DNA of 64,000 nucleotides. It comes from Methylomicrobium sp051061015. GTDB lineage: Bacteria > Pseudomonadota > Gammaproteobacteria > Methylococcales > Methylomonadaceae. Within the stretch, counting starts at the first letter, position 1. Every line of letters begins with the position of its first letter. The translations under genes were made by a program, and so were the position numbers. Positions 43,578-53,147 of the stretch are shown in pieces. The notes under the pieces were generated by a model, which was not told the origin of the DNA, made no database searches, and worked only from the letters and a program-made list of their open reading frames with translations. The DNA is taken from the NCBI GenBank assembly GCA_051061015.1, contig JBPFEG010000052.1:50669-114668 (forward strand). Reading direction: 5' to 3'.

Positions 43578-45200
43578 TTAAAGCATTTGTTGCGTCCATT
43601 TAGTCCAATTGCAACTGTTTTGATTTAATTTTATATTCTCAACTTCCCAGCGTTTTTCGAGGACTTTAAGGTAATTTATCACTGAAGAATCCTTGTAATT
43701 ATCTGATGGTGCAGATGATTTATTCAATATTAACCAGGGAGGGTTAAAATATTCTATACGAAATTTTCCGGATCCTAGCAGGCATTTTATGGAAGTGAGA
43801 TAGTTTTTTTGATCCATACCATTGTGTTTGATAAAACGGAAGCTGTTATCCTTTAACAAACCATTTGGGTCTTCTATCCGTAAAAGAATATAATCGACCG
43901 TATTAATATTATATGGGTAAGAATAAAGAAATTTGCGTTGAGAAAAATGAGGGCCTATGTTTACCTGAACTGATAGTGCTGCATTTTCTGGAATAAGTTT
44001 CTTTATTTTAGAAAGTTCAGGATTTTTGACAGGAAATGGACTTAAAATCCATACGCTATTTTTTCCTAACAAAACCGGAAAGGAAATCATGAATAATATA
44101 AAAAAAGCTGAAGCTGTTGCTACGATAGCCATTCGGCACAACATAGTAGGAGAAAATTTAATGAACCGTTTATAACCTATCATGGCAGCAATAATTATAA
44201 TGGGTATAAGGGTGACAGAGTGATAACTAAGGATACTACGTTGCATTTCAAGTAATGAAAGTGCATTGATTGCAAAGTCTGCCAATCCAATCAAAAGTAT
44301 TTCTATCCCCAAGCATGGAAAAATCATTCCATAGGGCAATAATAATAAAATGATATACCGGTATCCTTCCATTTCAATCAGCATTTTTTTAAAAATTGTC
44401 AATGGAGATGAAAAACAATGAATAAAAACCTCTATAATTGATCCCCCAAGCCAATTGTATCTGCTTATGGTTTTAAATTCTGAGCTCAGCATGACGTGAG
44501 AGCCCGTAGGGGATAGAGCAGGGAATACATATTGAAATAAAACAAAGGTATAAATAACACCAATGCCAACTATAAATAAAGATTTTTTAGGTCGTCTATA
44601 TGTGATGTAATAAGTCAATCCAAGACAAATTACGACTATGCCAAATTGTTCTTGGATTAATAAGAGGATGATAATGCTCAATAGAAGCTTTTTAAAATCA
44701 TCGATCAAAAGAAAGTAAATGCTCCATGCGATAACTGGGGTGGCGATAGCAACTGGGTGAAAATCCCATTGAATAGCGCTTATTACAAAGGGATTTAATA
44801 AAAATGCTAGAGAGCCCAAAAAAGCCTGCCAGTCGCTGTAATTGAGTCGTAAAGCCGTTTTATAGAGAGGTAAAGTTGTTGAGACAATTGCAAATGATTG
44901 AGCTAATATTAGCCACTCAGGGCTAGGATAAAGTTTGTAAAGAGGTACAAAAAGAAAAAGCAGTATTGGATTGAAGTGGATACCTAGCCAATTATAGGGC
45001 ATCGCTATTTTTCCAATGCTACTTGCTGGAATGCTTTCATGAATATAATTCCAAATGACTTGGTCGTAAACACCGGTATCATAAATTGAAGTTTTAAAGC
45101 TCCAATGCCGATCTATTCCAAGCAGTACCATGATAAGAAAATAACTACAGGAAATTGCCAGTAATGCTTGAAAGGCAAAATTGGGTTTTATTGAGCTCAT
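43578..45200 (-). CDS. DUF2079-type membrane protein (paralogue 1)
   Basis: 540 residues, about 11 membrane segments, AT-rich coding sequence. Seen: SIYDTGVYDQVIWNYI near 37-52 and WLGIHFNPILLFLFVPLYKLYP near 70-91, the DUF2079 hallmarks. These proteins resemble GT-C transferases, but no activity is proven. A second copy lies at 46460-48049 with the same motifs. Separated from the GT2 by 151 bp. Confidence 0.8.
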   Translation of the reverse strand: MSSIKPNFAFQALLAISCSYFLIMVLLGIDRHWSFKTSIYDTGVYDQVIWNYIHESIPASSIGKIAMPYNWLGIHFNPILLFLFVPLYKLYPSPEWLILAQSFAIVSTTLPLYKTALRLNYSDWQAFLGSLAFLLNPFVISAIQWDFHPVAIATPVIAWSIYFLLIDDFKKLLLSIIILLLIQEQFGIVVICLGLTYYITYRRPKKSLFIVGIGVIYTFVLFQYVFPALSPTGSHVMLSSEFKTISRYNWLGGSIIEVFIHCFSSPLTIFKKMLIEMEGYRYIILLLLPYGMIFPCLGIEILLIGLADFAINALSLLEMQRSILSYHSVTLIPIIIIAAMIGYKRFIKFSPTMLCRMAIVATASAFFILFMISFPVLLGKNSVWILSPFPVKNPELSKIKKLIPENAALSVQVNIGPHFSQRKFLYSYPYNINTVDYILLRIEDPNGLLKDNSFRFIKHNGMDQKNYLTSIKCLLGSGKFRIEYFNPPWLILNKSSAPSDNYKDSSVINYLKVLEKRWEVENIKLNQNSCNWTKWTQQML

Positions 45201-45351
45201 GAACGAAAATCCGTTATTCCATATTAATAGCGATACATTAAATGCTGGTAATGTTGATTTGATGATTGTATTTGAATGTATAGGTATCTAAATTGAAACT
45301 GTATAAAGTCATTAATCGACCTTTAGTTTTATTTATATAATTATCATTCTC

Positions 45352-46275
45352 TTATAGTTCTTGTTTGATGATATAAATAGGTCTTTTTTTTGTTTCTAAA
45401 TAAATTCTTCCTAAATATTCACCCAGGACCCCTATGCCAATTAGCTGTAGTCCGCCTAAAAATAGTATTATAACTAACAATGATGCATAACCTGGGATGT
45501 CAATCCCGAAAACCAGTGTTCGAATGATAATTAAGCTGCCATAGGTAAAAGCAAATAATGAGATGAGAAATCCTAGATAGCTCCAGATTTTCAAAGGGAC
45601 TGTGCTGAAACTGGTTATCCCGTCCAGAGCAAAATTCCATAATTTTAGCATAGCGAATTTTGTTTCTCCGGCTTTTCTACCTGCTCGCACATATTCGATT
45701 TGCGTGGATTTAAATCCTATCCAGTTAAAAAGTCCTTTCATAAATCTTTCCCTTTCAGGTAGCTGTTTTAATGCTTCCACCGCAGCACGATTTAAAAGCC
45801 TAAAATCCCCAACATTTTCGGGAATAGGGGGGGTCGAAATTTGGTTATGGATTTTATAAAACCATTGGGCTGTATTTCGTTTAATCCACGTATCAGTAGA
45901 GCGATCACAACGTTTTGCCAGTACAACATCATAACCCTCTTTCCATTTACTAATCATTTCTATGATGATTTCGGGTGGGTCTTGCAAATCCGTATCGATA
46001 GGTATAACCGCATCACCTCGCGAATAGTCTATACCAGCAGTGAGTGCGGCCTCTTTGCCGAAATTTCTTGATAAATCTAATATTCTTAGATTTATATTTA
46101 AGGATAAATTTTTTTTCTGTTCGATAATTTTTTGCAGTGTTTGGTCTTTACTGCCGTCATTAATGCAGATTATTTCTATTTCGTCGTTAATCGGCGCGAT
46201 TGCTTTTAGTAAAGCTTTAAAAAAGATCGGGACGATCGGTTCTTCATTATAGAAGGGGCATATAATTGAAATCAT
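45352..46275 (-). CDS. GT2 polyprenyl-phosphate glycosyltransferase (GtrB/DPM1-like)
   Basis: 307 residues: GT-A domain with CPFYNEEPIVPIFFKAL, NDGSKDQT and IDTDLQDPPE near 95-103, followed by two C-terminal membrane helices (PLKIWSYLGFLISLFAFTYGS and YASLLVIILFLGGLQLIGIGVLGEYLGRIY). Transfers a sugar to undecaprenyl phosphate. It lies between the two DUF2079 genes, which could use that lipid-sugar. Confidence 0.88.
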   Translation of the reverse strand: MISIICPFYNEEPIVPIFFKALLKAIAPINDEIEIICINDGSKDQTLQKIIEQKKNLSLNINLRILDLSRNFGKEAALTAGIDYSRGDAVIPIDTDLQDPPEIIIEMISKWKEGYDVVLAKRCDRSTDTWIKRNTAQWFYKIHNQISTPPIPENVGDFRLLNRAAVEALKQLPERERFMKGLFNWIGFKSTQIEYVRAGRKAGETKFAMLKLWNFALDGITSFSTVPLKIWSYLGFLISLFAFTYGSLIIIRTLVFGIDIPGYASLLVIILFLGGLQLIGIGVLGEYLGRIYLETKKRPIYIIKQEL

Positions 46276-46459
46276 CGAGCTTAAAAATAAAAGTTAAATA
46301 AAGATTTAGTAAATAAGTATTTGTCAAATATAGATAATTATTCTATTAATGTTTTTATAGAAAATATGATGGTATTGGGTTAGGGGGAAGCACAGGCAGA
46401 CTCTTTATAAAAACAACCGGAATAAATATTTTTTTATTATCGAAATTCTAATCGCCTCG

Positions 46460-48049
46460 CTAATTTCTTTGAGTTGTCCATTCCTCTCGAAGCATAAGCA
46501 GTTTGGTTCGAATTTGTTGTACTGTCTTGGACGATTGATGTGTTTCACCTTTGCTCAAAACAAGCCAAGGATCATCCCAATAGAGCGGCTCATAGTCTTT
46601 ACTATTTAGAATATTTTCTACGCGAGTTAGATACGTCTCCGGGATAATTTGCAAGTGATAGGCGAGCGTTCCGATGAAAGCGGGATCTTCGGGGGTCATT
46701 GTTTTCGTTGGACTTTCCAGCTTAAGCACGATAAAGTCAACATCTCCGATTTTATCAGGAAATCGGAATACTGAAGATCTTTCAGCAAAATGGGAGCCCA
46801 GGTTCGCCTGGACCGAAATCGACCGGTTTTCGAGCATACGCTTTACAATTATTTCCCTATTATCGAAAGATGCAAAGATATTAGCCGGGTGCCAAAAATT
46901 CATCGACCCTGGAAGTGAAAACGGGAAAAAAAAATAAGCAAGTATTATATTCAGAAATAAGATGTGTTTTAAAATGGAGGCAACGGAAAATTTTTTTAAA
47001 TAAGGGGTGAATTTCGGTAATCCGTAAATCGCCGCGACAGTCAACAAAGGGATAATGGTTGCAGAATGATAGCTAAAAATGCTGCGATGCATAGGGTTGG
47101 CTGAAAGCAAATTAACTAAAAGATCACCCGTTATAGGAATTATCCAAATTGGAGCTGCAACGGAAAGAAATAAAAAAGGAGCCAATAAAGTAAGGAGGTA
47201 GGCTGCCCCTTTCATTGTTAGTAATGCCGTTTTAATGATTATAAATGGATGCAGAAAAAGATTTTTGGTCGCAGAGGACAGCGAATTACCTAACCAACCA
47301 TAACGCGCATTACTTGTATGCATCCCATTTTCGGGTTTTATCATGAGATGCTGCCCGGTTGGCGAATATGAGGGCATCACGACACCAATGATTAAAGCCG
47401 TCATCATAATACCGATTACCAAAAATGTAGCACTCACAATACGGTTTTTGTGGATGACTCCATAAATAAATCCTAATCCCGCAACCGTTAAGCCAAAATG
47501 TTCCTTGCAGGCCAATAGAAAAATACTGGAAATAATCAATAGTAATAAACGTTTTTGAGTTATCGCATACAATCCCAAGCTAATAAATAAAGTCGCAAGA
47601 CTGACCTCATGAAAATCCCATGTCACAGCGGCTATTAAAAATGGATTTAGCAAGTAAATTAATGTCCAAATGAGTGCTTTTTTTTCAGAATTTGTTACGT
47701 GCCGTGCAATTGCGTAAATTGGGAGTGCAGAAAGAGATAGCGCGGCAGATTGACTTAAGGTCAGCCAATGAGGCGTTGGATAGATTTTATATAAAGGTGC
47801 GAAAGTATACAATATCGGCTGGAAATGAAATCCCAGCCAATTTATCGTATATCCTAGATTGATACTATTCAGTAGAGATTGGCCTTGAGTAGCTGTCCAG
47901 ATGGCTTGATCGTAACAACCTAAGTCATTAACGGATGTCATATATCCCCAATGACGCCATATCCCTAATAAACTGAAAATCATGAAATAAGTTAAAGTGC
48001 AGCCAAAAAGAGCAATGCGCCATTGATTTTCAGTTAATATTTTCAACAT
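46460..48049 (-). CDS. DUF2079-type membrane protein (paralogue 2)
   Basis: 529 residues, same architecture as 43578-45200: SVNDLGCYDQAIWTATQGQSLL near 38-59 and WLGFHFQPILYTFAPLYKIYPTPHW near 70-94. Shared segments such as NPFLIAAVTWDFHEVSLAT and YGWLGNSL show the two came from duplication or parallel gain. The C-terminus (FRFPDKIGDVDFIVLKLESP) also matches the other copy. Confidence 0.8.
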   Translation of the reverse strand: MLKILTENQWRIALFGCTLTYFMIFSLLGIWRHWGYMTSVNDLGCYDQAIWTATQGQSLLNSINLGYTINWLGFHFQPILYTFAPLYKIYPTPHWLTLSQSAALSLSALPIYAIARHVTNSEKKALIWTLIYLLNPFLIAAVTWDFHEVSLATLFISLGLYAITQKRLLLLIISSIFLLACKEHFGLTVAGLGFIYGVIHKNRIVSATFLVIGIMMTALIIGVVMPSYSPTGQHLMIKPENGMHTSNARYGWLGNSLSSATKNLFLHPFIIIKTALLTMKGAAYLLTLLAPFLFLSVAAPIWIIPITGDLLVNLLSANPMHRSIFSYHSATIIPLLTVAAIYGLPKFTPYLKKFSVASILKHILFLNIILAYFFFPFSLPGSMNFWHPANIFASFDNREIIVKRMLENRSISVQANLGSHFAERSSVFRFPDKIGDVDFIVLKLESPTKTMTPEDPAFIGTLAYHLQIIPETYLTRVENILNSKDYEPLYWDDPWLVLSKGETHQSSKTVQQIRTKLLMLREEWTTQRN

Positions 48050-48075
48050 AAATCTCTACCAATAAAGTTTCTTTG

Positions 48076-48424
48076 GGGAACCTCTGAAAATAACAATAAA
48101 CCCTTTAATGAAATTGAGATCAAGTCACCTGACTTTGGGGCATAATTTTATGTTTTTGATAATCCTACGGATGGTACAATACCCCTAATTTTTATAGGTA
48201 AGGTTCATGAAGCAGATGCGCCCTTCGGCATCGGCAAGACCAAATTAGAGTATGGTCGTACCGCCCACTTGGCCTCAAAGCAAACACGTGCTCTGCCCGG
48301 CAGTGGGTTTTAGGCCGCGTTTTTTTCCTTGTGGAACCCAGAACGTCTTGCTGGCCGGTCATGGCTAGTTTTCGGGAAAGGGATGGGCTGCTTTACCTAT
48401 ATATCGGTATTTTTAGAGGTTCCC
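48076..48424. mobile_element. MITE-like or IS remnant with terminal inverted repeats
   Basis: GGGAACCTCTGAAAATAAC at 48076-48094 matches the complement of 48406-48424 at 17 of 19 positions. The 349 bp in between hold no intact gene. Both ends are flanked by TTT-type bases, but a clear target duplication is not visible. Looks like a deleted insertion sequence. Confidence 0.65.
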
Positions 48425-48499
48425 TTTAGTTTCAAGAAAATGAACATAAAACAGAGTTATTTTTAATATTTAAAATAAATTCGAATTAGGATGCCTTTA

Positions 48500-49408
48500 C
48501 TACTCCAATTTTTGCCCTAATGCTGTCAGATTTCCGGTTGAAGATTTTTTACAGATCAAAACCCTTAGCCTGCAAGCGCTCATCATTAAGGACAGAGAAG
48601 TTAGGGTAAAATAATTTAAATGCTCGCGTATTGCCACAAACCCGAGGGGCGGAATCCAACCGGTTTTTATTCGGGTAGCGGTACAGAAAAAGTCGGCCCA
48701 TTTTAAAATGGAAGGGTGAGTGCAAAGAATTTCAAGCCATTTTTTTTGAAATGGCGGTTGGAAAGGGCCTTTCCAAATTTCATTGGGAACCTCGACATAA
48801 ATAAACCCGCCCTGACGAACCAATGCAATACTTTCCATCAGCCCTTGGCGCGGATCGGGCATGTGCTCCAATACGTGACAGTTCAAAACCAGATCCGCTG
48901 AAGCAATCCCATCCTCGAGAGCGTGTAAACGCTCAACACCTGCATCTGGCTCAACACCTGAAAGATCGAAGACAAACTTTTGCGCATTCTTGAACTCCTT
49001 CAGCATTTGTCCGCGATCCCCGCCATGGTCAATTACATAGCCTATATCATCGGCAGAAACACTACAGGAAATCAATAATTCCAATAGATCCTTTCTCCGA
49101 TTTGCCATAATGTGCTCCGAACCAAGACCGTGGTTACAAGACCGCGTATACCAGGGCTCCAGGCTATTTCTTTCAGAAAAATAAGCTTCGCCTCTGTAAC
49201 CATCATAAAGACGTCGGACTTCTTCAGTGGATAGGCCTCTCACCGACCAGCGGAATCCGCATTCAAGACAAGAAAGGATCTTCACAGGAAAAGGGGGAGT
49301 TAAAATCGCTCTTTGTGCCAAAAAAGGCGAGATGATTCCCCACATTATGTTAGCATTCAGCTTTAGGCAGCAAGGACAAAAATTATTTCGATCTATATTA
49401 TCGCTCAT
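48500..49408 (-). CDS. SAM-dependent methyltransferase with N-terminal zinc-binding-like motif
   Basis: 302 residues. N-terminal CPCC and CLECGFRW pairs (residues 12-15 and about 46-53) may bind zinc. A degraded SAM motif (VIDHGGDRGQML) is near 124-135, followed by LNCHVLEHMPDP near 178-189, as in class I sugar methyltransferases, and an REHLNYFT motif near 265. Likely methylates a sugar nucleotide or lipid-linked sugar. Stands alone, next to the IS remnant. Confidence 0.75.
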   Translation of the reverse strand: MSDNIDRNNFCPCCLKLNANIMWGIISPFLAQRAILTPPFPVKILSCLECGFRWSVRGLSTEEVRRLYDGYRGEAYFSERNSLEPWYTRSCNHGLGSEHIMANRRKDLLELLISCSVSADDIGYVIDHGGDRGQMLKEFKNAQKFVFDLSGVEPDAGVERLHALEDGIASADLVLNCHVLEHMPDPRQGLMESIALVRQGGFIYVEVPNEIWKGPFQPPFQKKWLEILCTHPSILKWADFFCTATRIKTGWIPPLGFVAIREHLNYFTLTSLSLMMSACRLRVLICKKSSTGNLTALGQKLE

Positions 49409-49893
49409 CCTTACCCCAAATTAATTTGAATAGATTGTTTTTTTAATTAACATTTTGCAATTATTTTATTTTTCAATCTTACAATTTAATATTTGCCTTA
49501 TGTTCCTTAAATTACAAGAACCCGATAATTTTCAAGGGTTGGAAACTCATCAAGAAAGTAACGTTCGCCTTGAAAATGTTAATACCCGCTTTTGATCATA
49601 CTGGATATTGGGCGGAGACATCAACTGCATCCTCCTTTAAATGCGAATAAATACGTTTGAGGCGTACCTGCTCGGGGATGGATTTGCGTTGCGGTATTTG
49701 ACTGGAAAGAATGGCAGGCGGCTTGGCTGGCCGCACGCAAGTCCTTTCTGGAGAAGTCGCTGACTCTTGACATTCGCACTATGCGAGAGATTCAGAGTTA
49801 TTTTATAGGAATGAATTTATAGTGGTTGTATTTTTGATTATTATTGTTTCGAAGCCTTTTTCACAAAATTACGTATGATGGTGGGAGGATATT
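49409..49893. other. 485 bp intergenic region
   Basis: Contains a 9+9 inverted repeat (TTTTCAAGG at 49529-49537 with CCTTGAAAA at 49568-49576). On the plus strand, a stretch of about 50 sense codons with a protein-like composition ends at a TAG just before 49820. No known family and no start codon with a ribosome site, so I call it a possible gene remnant only. Confidence 0.4.
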
Positions 49894-51159
49894 TTGATTA
49901 ATGGAGGCATGGTTGAGTTGAAGGCTATGGTTGATCGTGCGCTTCACTCCCTATTAATCGCTCTTTTGCTGGCTTCTGGTTGGCTCTTGTTTACGGTTAG
50001 GCCCATCTATGCTGATGAATATTGCCATTATGAAGAAGCGATTTTGTCCATTGTCGAGGCACGCTGGTTGGGTCATCCTGAATGTGTGTTGACACTTCCA
50101 ACATATCACTTTCTTACGGCAGGATTGATGAAGCTTCTGTCTTGGCACTCATTGCTTGAGGCTCGAGCAACTAATGCGTTTTGGGCATTTTCCCTTTTGT
50201 GGCTTGCATTCTCTTGGCGTCAAAATGACACACGATGGTTTCGGTGGTTGAAGTCATTACAGCTTGGATTTTTTCCCCTGTTAATGCCATATTTTTTTCT
50301 CACCTATACTGACACTTTATCACTGTTAGTCATGTTATTGTCGTTATATTTGTATGAAGGCAATTGGCGTAAATCTTCGGCATTTATGCACTTGATATCT
50401 GTGGCCGTTCGACAAACACAGATTATATGGCTGATGTTTTGTCTTGTTTTGGAGTTGCGACGATTCGCATCAGACCGAGAGACGCGTTTTGGGTCAGGTC
50501 AGAAGTCTATAGTGGCGTTAGTTCGCTTGATTTGGCCGGAGCTTTTTGTGCTCGCGATTTTTGGAGCAGTAGTCATGTGGATAGGGCGATTGACCGTGAG
50601 CTCTGGTCTGTCTCATCCAAGTTTTGTCCTGCGGCTAGAGAATGTGTGGCTGTTTTTTGGGTTACTGCCTGTGCTTTTTTTGCCGTATTTGCTGAATTCA
50701 ATCCCGCGTCTTGTTGAACGTATGCGTCAGGAGTGGCTGGGAATGGCTTTAGTGGTGGCAGCTCTAGGATTCCTGTTTTCGTTTACATGGCATGTGGATC
50801 ATCCCTTCAATAATCCAGGTCAATTTGATGTGTTTTTTATTCATAATTGGGTGGTGGAGGCAATCACTCAAAACCTGTGGTTGCGAATCAGTGCGTTTGT
50901 CGCCGTCATTTTTGGTATATGGTTATTGATTGATTGGCCTTTTTTAAAGTCGGAACATCGTTGGTTTATTCCGTTTGGACTATTAATGCTCGCTTTTCAT
51001 TGGCTAATCGAAACGCGATATCAGTTGCCGTTGTTGGCATTTTTACTTTTGCAGCGTCGAGCTTCAAGTCGATCATTAGAGCTGGCGCAGTTTTTTTACC
51101 AATTGGTTTTTTCTTTCGCGATTTTTTGGCTTTTGATTACCACAGAACTTTTCCTTTAA
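49894..51159 (+). CDS. ALG10/DIE2-like multi-membrane glucosyltransferase
   Basis: 421 residues with a TTG start at 49894, supported by GGGAGG at good spacing. Motifs follow the eukaryotic ALG10 order: YADEYCHYEEA near 35-45 (ALG10 DE..H), a TLPTYHFLTAG segment, FPLLMPYFFLTYTDTLS near 130-146 (ALG10 FP..YFF..YT), RQTQIIWLMFC near 170-180 (ALG10 RQTNIIW), and LIETRYQLP near 375-383 (ALG10 L.E.RY..P). ALG10 uses dolichyl-phosphate glucose to add a terminal alpha-1,2-glucose. The bacterial protein should use an undecaprenyl-linked sugar; the GtrB-like GT2 at 45352 could provide it. Function inferred from motifs alone. Confidence 0.7.
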   Translation: MINGGMVELKAMVDRALHSLLIALLLASGWLLFTVRPIYADEYCHYEEAILSIVEARWLGHPECVLTLPTYHFLTAGLMKLLSWHSLLEARATNAFWAFSLLWLAFSWRQNDTRWFRWLKSLQLGFFPLLMPYFFLTYTDTLSLLVMLLSLYLYEGNWRKSSAFMHLISVAVRQTQIIWLMFCLVLELRRFASDRETRFGSGQKSIVALVRLIWPELFVLAIFGAVVMWIGRLTVSSGLSHPSFVLRLENVWLFFGLLPVLFLPYLLNSIPRLVERMRQEWLGMALVVAALGFLFSFTWHVDHPFNNPGQFDVFFIHNWVVEAITQNLWLRISAFVAVIFGIWLLIDWPFLKSEHRWFIPFGLLMLAFHWLIETRYQLPLLAFLLLQRRASSRSLELAQFFYQLVFSFAIFWLLITTELFL

Positions 51160-51306
51160 AAATAGATGAATATGACCTTCTTCAATTTATAAATTAATAT
51201 TAGTACATATCTGTTTCCATGTAATTGCGACAAATCAATAATAAAAACTAATGCTCTGTTTTGTACCTTAATGATATCTAAGTAGAAATAATAAGGATAG
51301 ATATTA

Positions 51307-52080
51307 ATGAAGTTGGTTATTCTAGCTGGCGGGCTGGGTACGCGGATAAACGAAGAAACATCGGTAAAGCCGAAACCGATGGTAGAAATAGGCGGAAGGC
51401 CTATCTTATGGCACATCATGAAGCTATATTCGCATTACGGCATCAATGATTTCATTATTTGTTTGGGCTACAAAGGCTATATTATCAAGGAGTATTTCGC
51501 CAATTATTTTCTGCATATGTCGGATGTGACCTTCGACATGAAACATAATAAAATGATTGTGCATCAGAATCTTGCGGAGCCGTGGCAAGTGACGTTGGTT
51601 GAAACCGGCGAATCATCGATGACAGGTGGGCGGCTAAAACGAGTCGCATCGTATCTGCAGGGCGAAGATCTTTTTTGCTTCACTTACGGCGATGGTATCA
51701 GCGATGTGAATATCAGCGATCTGATCGCTTACCACAAGGCGCAAAAAGTCAAGGCGACGATTACCGCTACCTACCCGCCCGCGCGTTTCGGCGCATTGGA
51801 ACTTGAAGGCAATCGTGTCCGTTGCTTCAAGGAGAAGCCGAAAGGCGAAGCCGGCATGATTAACGGCGGTTTTTTTGTGTTATCTCCTGCAGTTCTCGAC
51901 TTGATACAAAACGATATGACAATCTGGGAACGTGAGCCGCTCGAAGCGCTTGCCGAGCAAGGGCAGCTTGCGGCTTATCCGCACACAGGCTTTTGGCATC
52001 CGATGGACACGCTGCGCGACAAGCTGTTGCTTGAGGAATTGTGGGTCAGCGGTAAGGCTCCCTGGAAGGTATGGCAGTGA
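51307..52080 (+). CDS. rfbF: Glucose-1-phosphate cytidylyltransferase
   Basis: 257 residues. Makes CDP-glucose from Glc-1-P and CTP. Seen: AGGLGTRINEETSVKPKPM at 7-25 (nucleotide-binding), IGGRPILWHIMK at 28-39, FCFTYGDGISDVN near 119-131 (metal-binding Asp), and GGFFVLSPAVLDLI near 185-198. Start of the second glycan operon. The stop overlaps the rfbG start. Confidence 0.94.
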   Translation: MKLVILAGGLGTRINEETSVKPKPMVEIGGRPILWHIMKLYSHYGINDFIICLGYKGYIIKEYFANYFLHMSDVTFDMKHNKMIVHQNLAEPWQVTLVETGESSMTGGRLKRVASYLQGEDLFCFTYGDGISDVNISDLIAYHKAQKVKATITATYPPARFGALELEGNRVRCFKEKPKGEAGMINGGFFVLSPAVLDLIQNDMTIWEREPLEALAEQGQLAAYPHTGFWHPMDTLRDKLLLEELWVSGKAPWKVWQ

Positions 52081-53147
52081 CGCCTGATTTTTGGCGCGGC
52101 AGACGCGTTTTTCTGACCGGCCATACCGGTTTCAAAGGCGGCTGGCTGTCTTTATGGCTGCAGAATCTGGGCGCCAACGTCACCGGTTATGCGCTTCAAC
52201 CGTCCACTGTGCCCAGTTTGTTTGAAATAGCGAAAGTTGGGGACGGAATGAACTCCATCTTTGCCGACATTCGTGATCTGGCTGCGCTACAGATGGCGAT
52301 GCAGACGGCGGAACCCGAAATCGTCATTCATATGGCTGCACAGCCGCTGGTGCGGTATTCTTACCAGAATCCTGTCGAAACTTACTCAACAAATGTGATG
52401 GGAACGGTAAATCTGCTTGAAGCCGTCCGCCATACTCCCGGAGTAAGAGCGGTCGTGAACATTACTACAGACAAGTGTTACGAAAATCGCGAATGGGTAT
52501 GGGGTTATCGCGAGAGTGACCCTCTTGGTGGATACGATCCTTATAGCAACAGCAAAGGTTGCGCAGAACTCGTCAGCGCTTCTTACAGGTCATCTTTCTT
52601 TAATGCCGATGCTCCGCACAGCACAGCTATCGCTACGGTGCGGGCGGGCAATGTCATCGGGGGCGGAGACTGGACCAAAGACAGGCTGATCCCCGATATT
52701 CTCGCGGCTTTCGAAGCCGGCAATACCGTAAAAATCCGTAATCCTCACGCGATACGACCCTGGCAGCATGTGCTGGAGCCGCTGCGGGGCTATTTAACGC
52801 TGGCCGAATGCCTTTACCATCAGGGGCATGATTATGCTCAAGGCTGGAATTTCGGTCCTAACGACGAAGATACTAAACCGGTTGCCTGGATTGCCGATAA
52901 AATGGCTGCTCTTTGGGGAGAGGGCGTGACCTGGCAAATCGACTCCGGCGAACACCCGCATGAAGCGAACTATTTGAAACTGGACATTTCCAAAGCCCGC
53001 AGCAGCCTATACTGGAATCCGGTATTAAATTTGAGGCAAGCCCTGGGACTGGTCATTGACTGGGCGCAAGCTAGAAAATCCGGCGCCGATATGCAGTACT
53101 ATACCATGCATCAGATCCAAACCTATCAAGCCTTGACCGACGAATGA
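52071..53147 (+). CDS. rfbG: CDP-glucose 4,6-dehydratase
   Basis: 358-residue extended SDR. Converts CDP-glucose to CDP-4-keto-6-deoxyglucose. Seen: GRRVFLTGHTGFKGGWL near residue 9-25 (RfbG-type GxxGxxG), the catalytic YSNSKGCAEL (YxxxK) near 158-167, and the HMAAQPLVRYSYQ stretch. ATG 52071 overlaps rfbF; GTG at 52077 has a better spaced GGAAGG, so the true start may be there (two codons shorter). Confidence 0.93.
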   Translation: MAVTPDFWRGRRVFLTGHTGFKGGWLSLWLQNLGANVTGYALQPSTVPSLFEIAKVGDGMNSIFADIRDLAALQMAMQTAEPEIVIHMAAQPLVRYSYQNPVETYSTNVMGTVNLLEAVRHTPGVRAVVNITTDKCYENREWVWGYRESDPLGGYDPYSNSKGCAELVSASYRSSFFNADAPHSTAIATVRAGNVIGGGDWTKDRLIPDILAAFEAGNTVKIRNPHAIRPWQHVLEPLRGYLTLAECLYHQGHDYAQGWNFGPNDEDTKPVAWIADKMAALWGEGVTWQIDSGEHPHEANYLKLDISKARSSLYWNPVLNLRQALGLVIDWAQARKSGADMQYYTMHQIQTYQALTDE

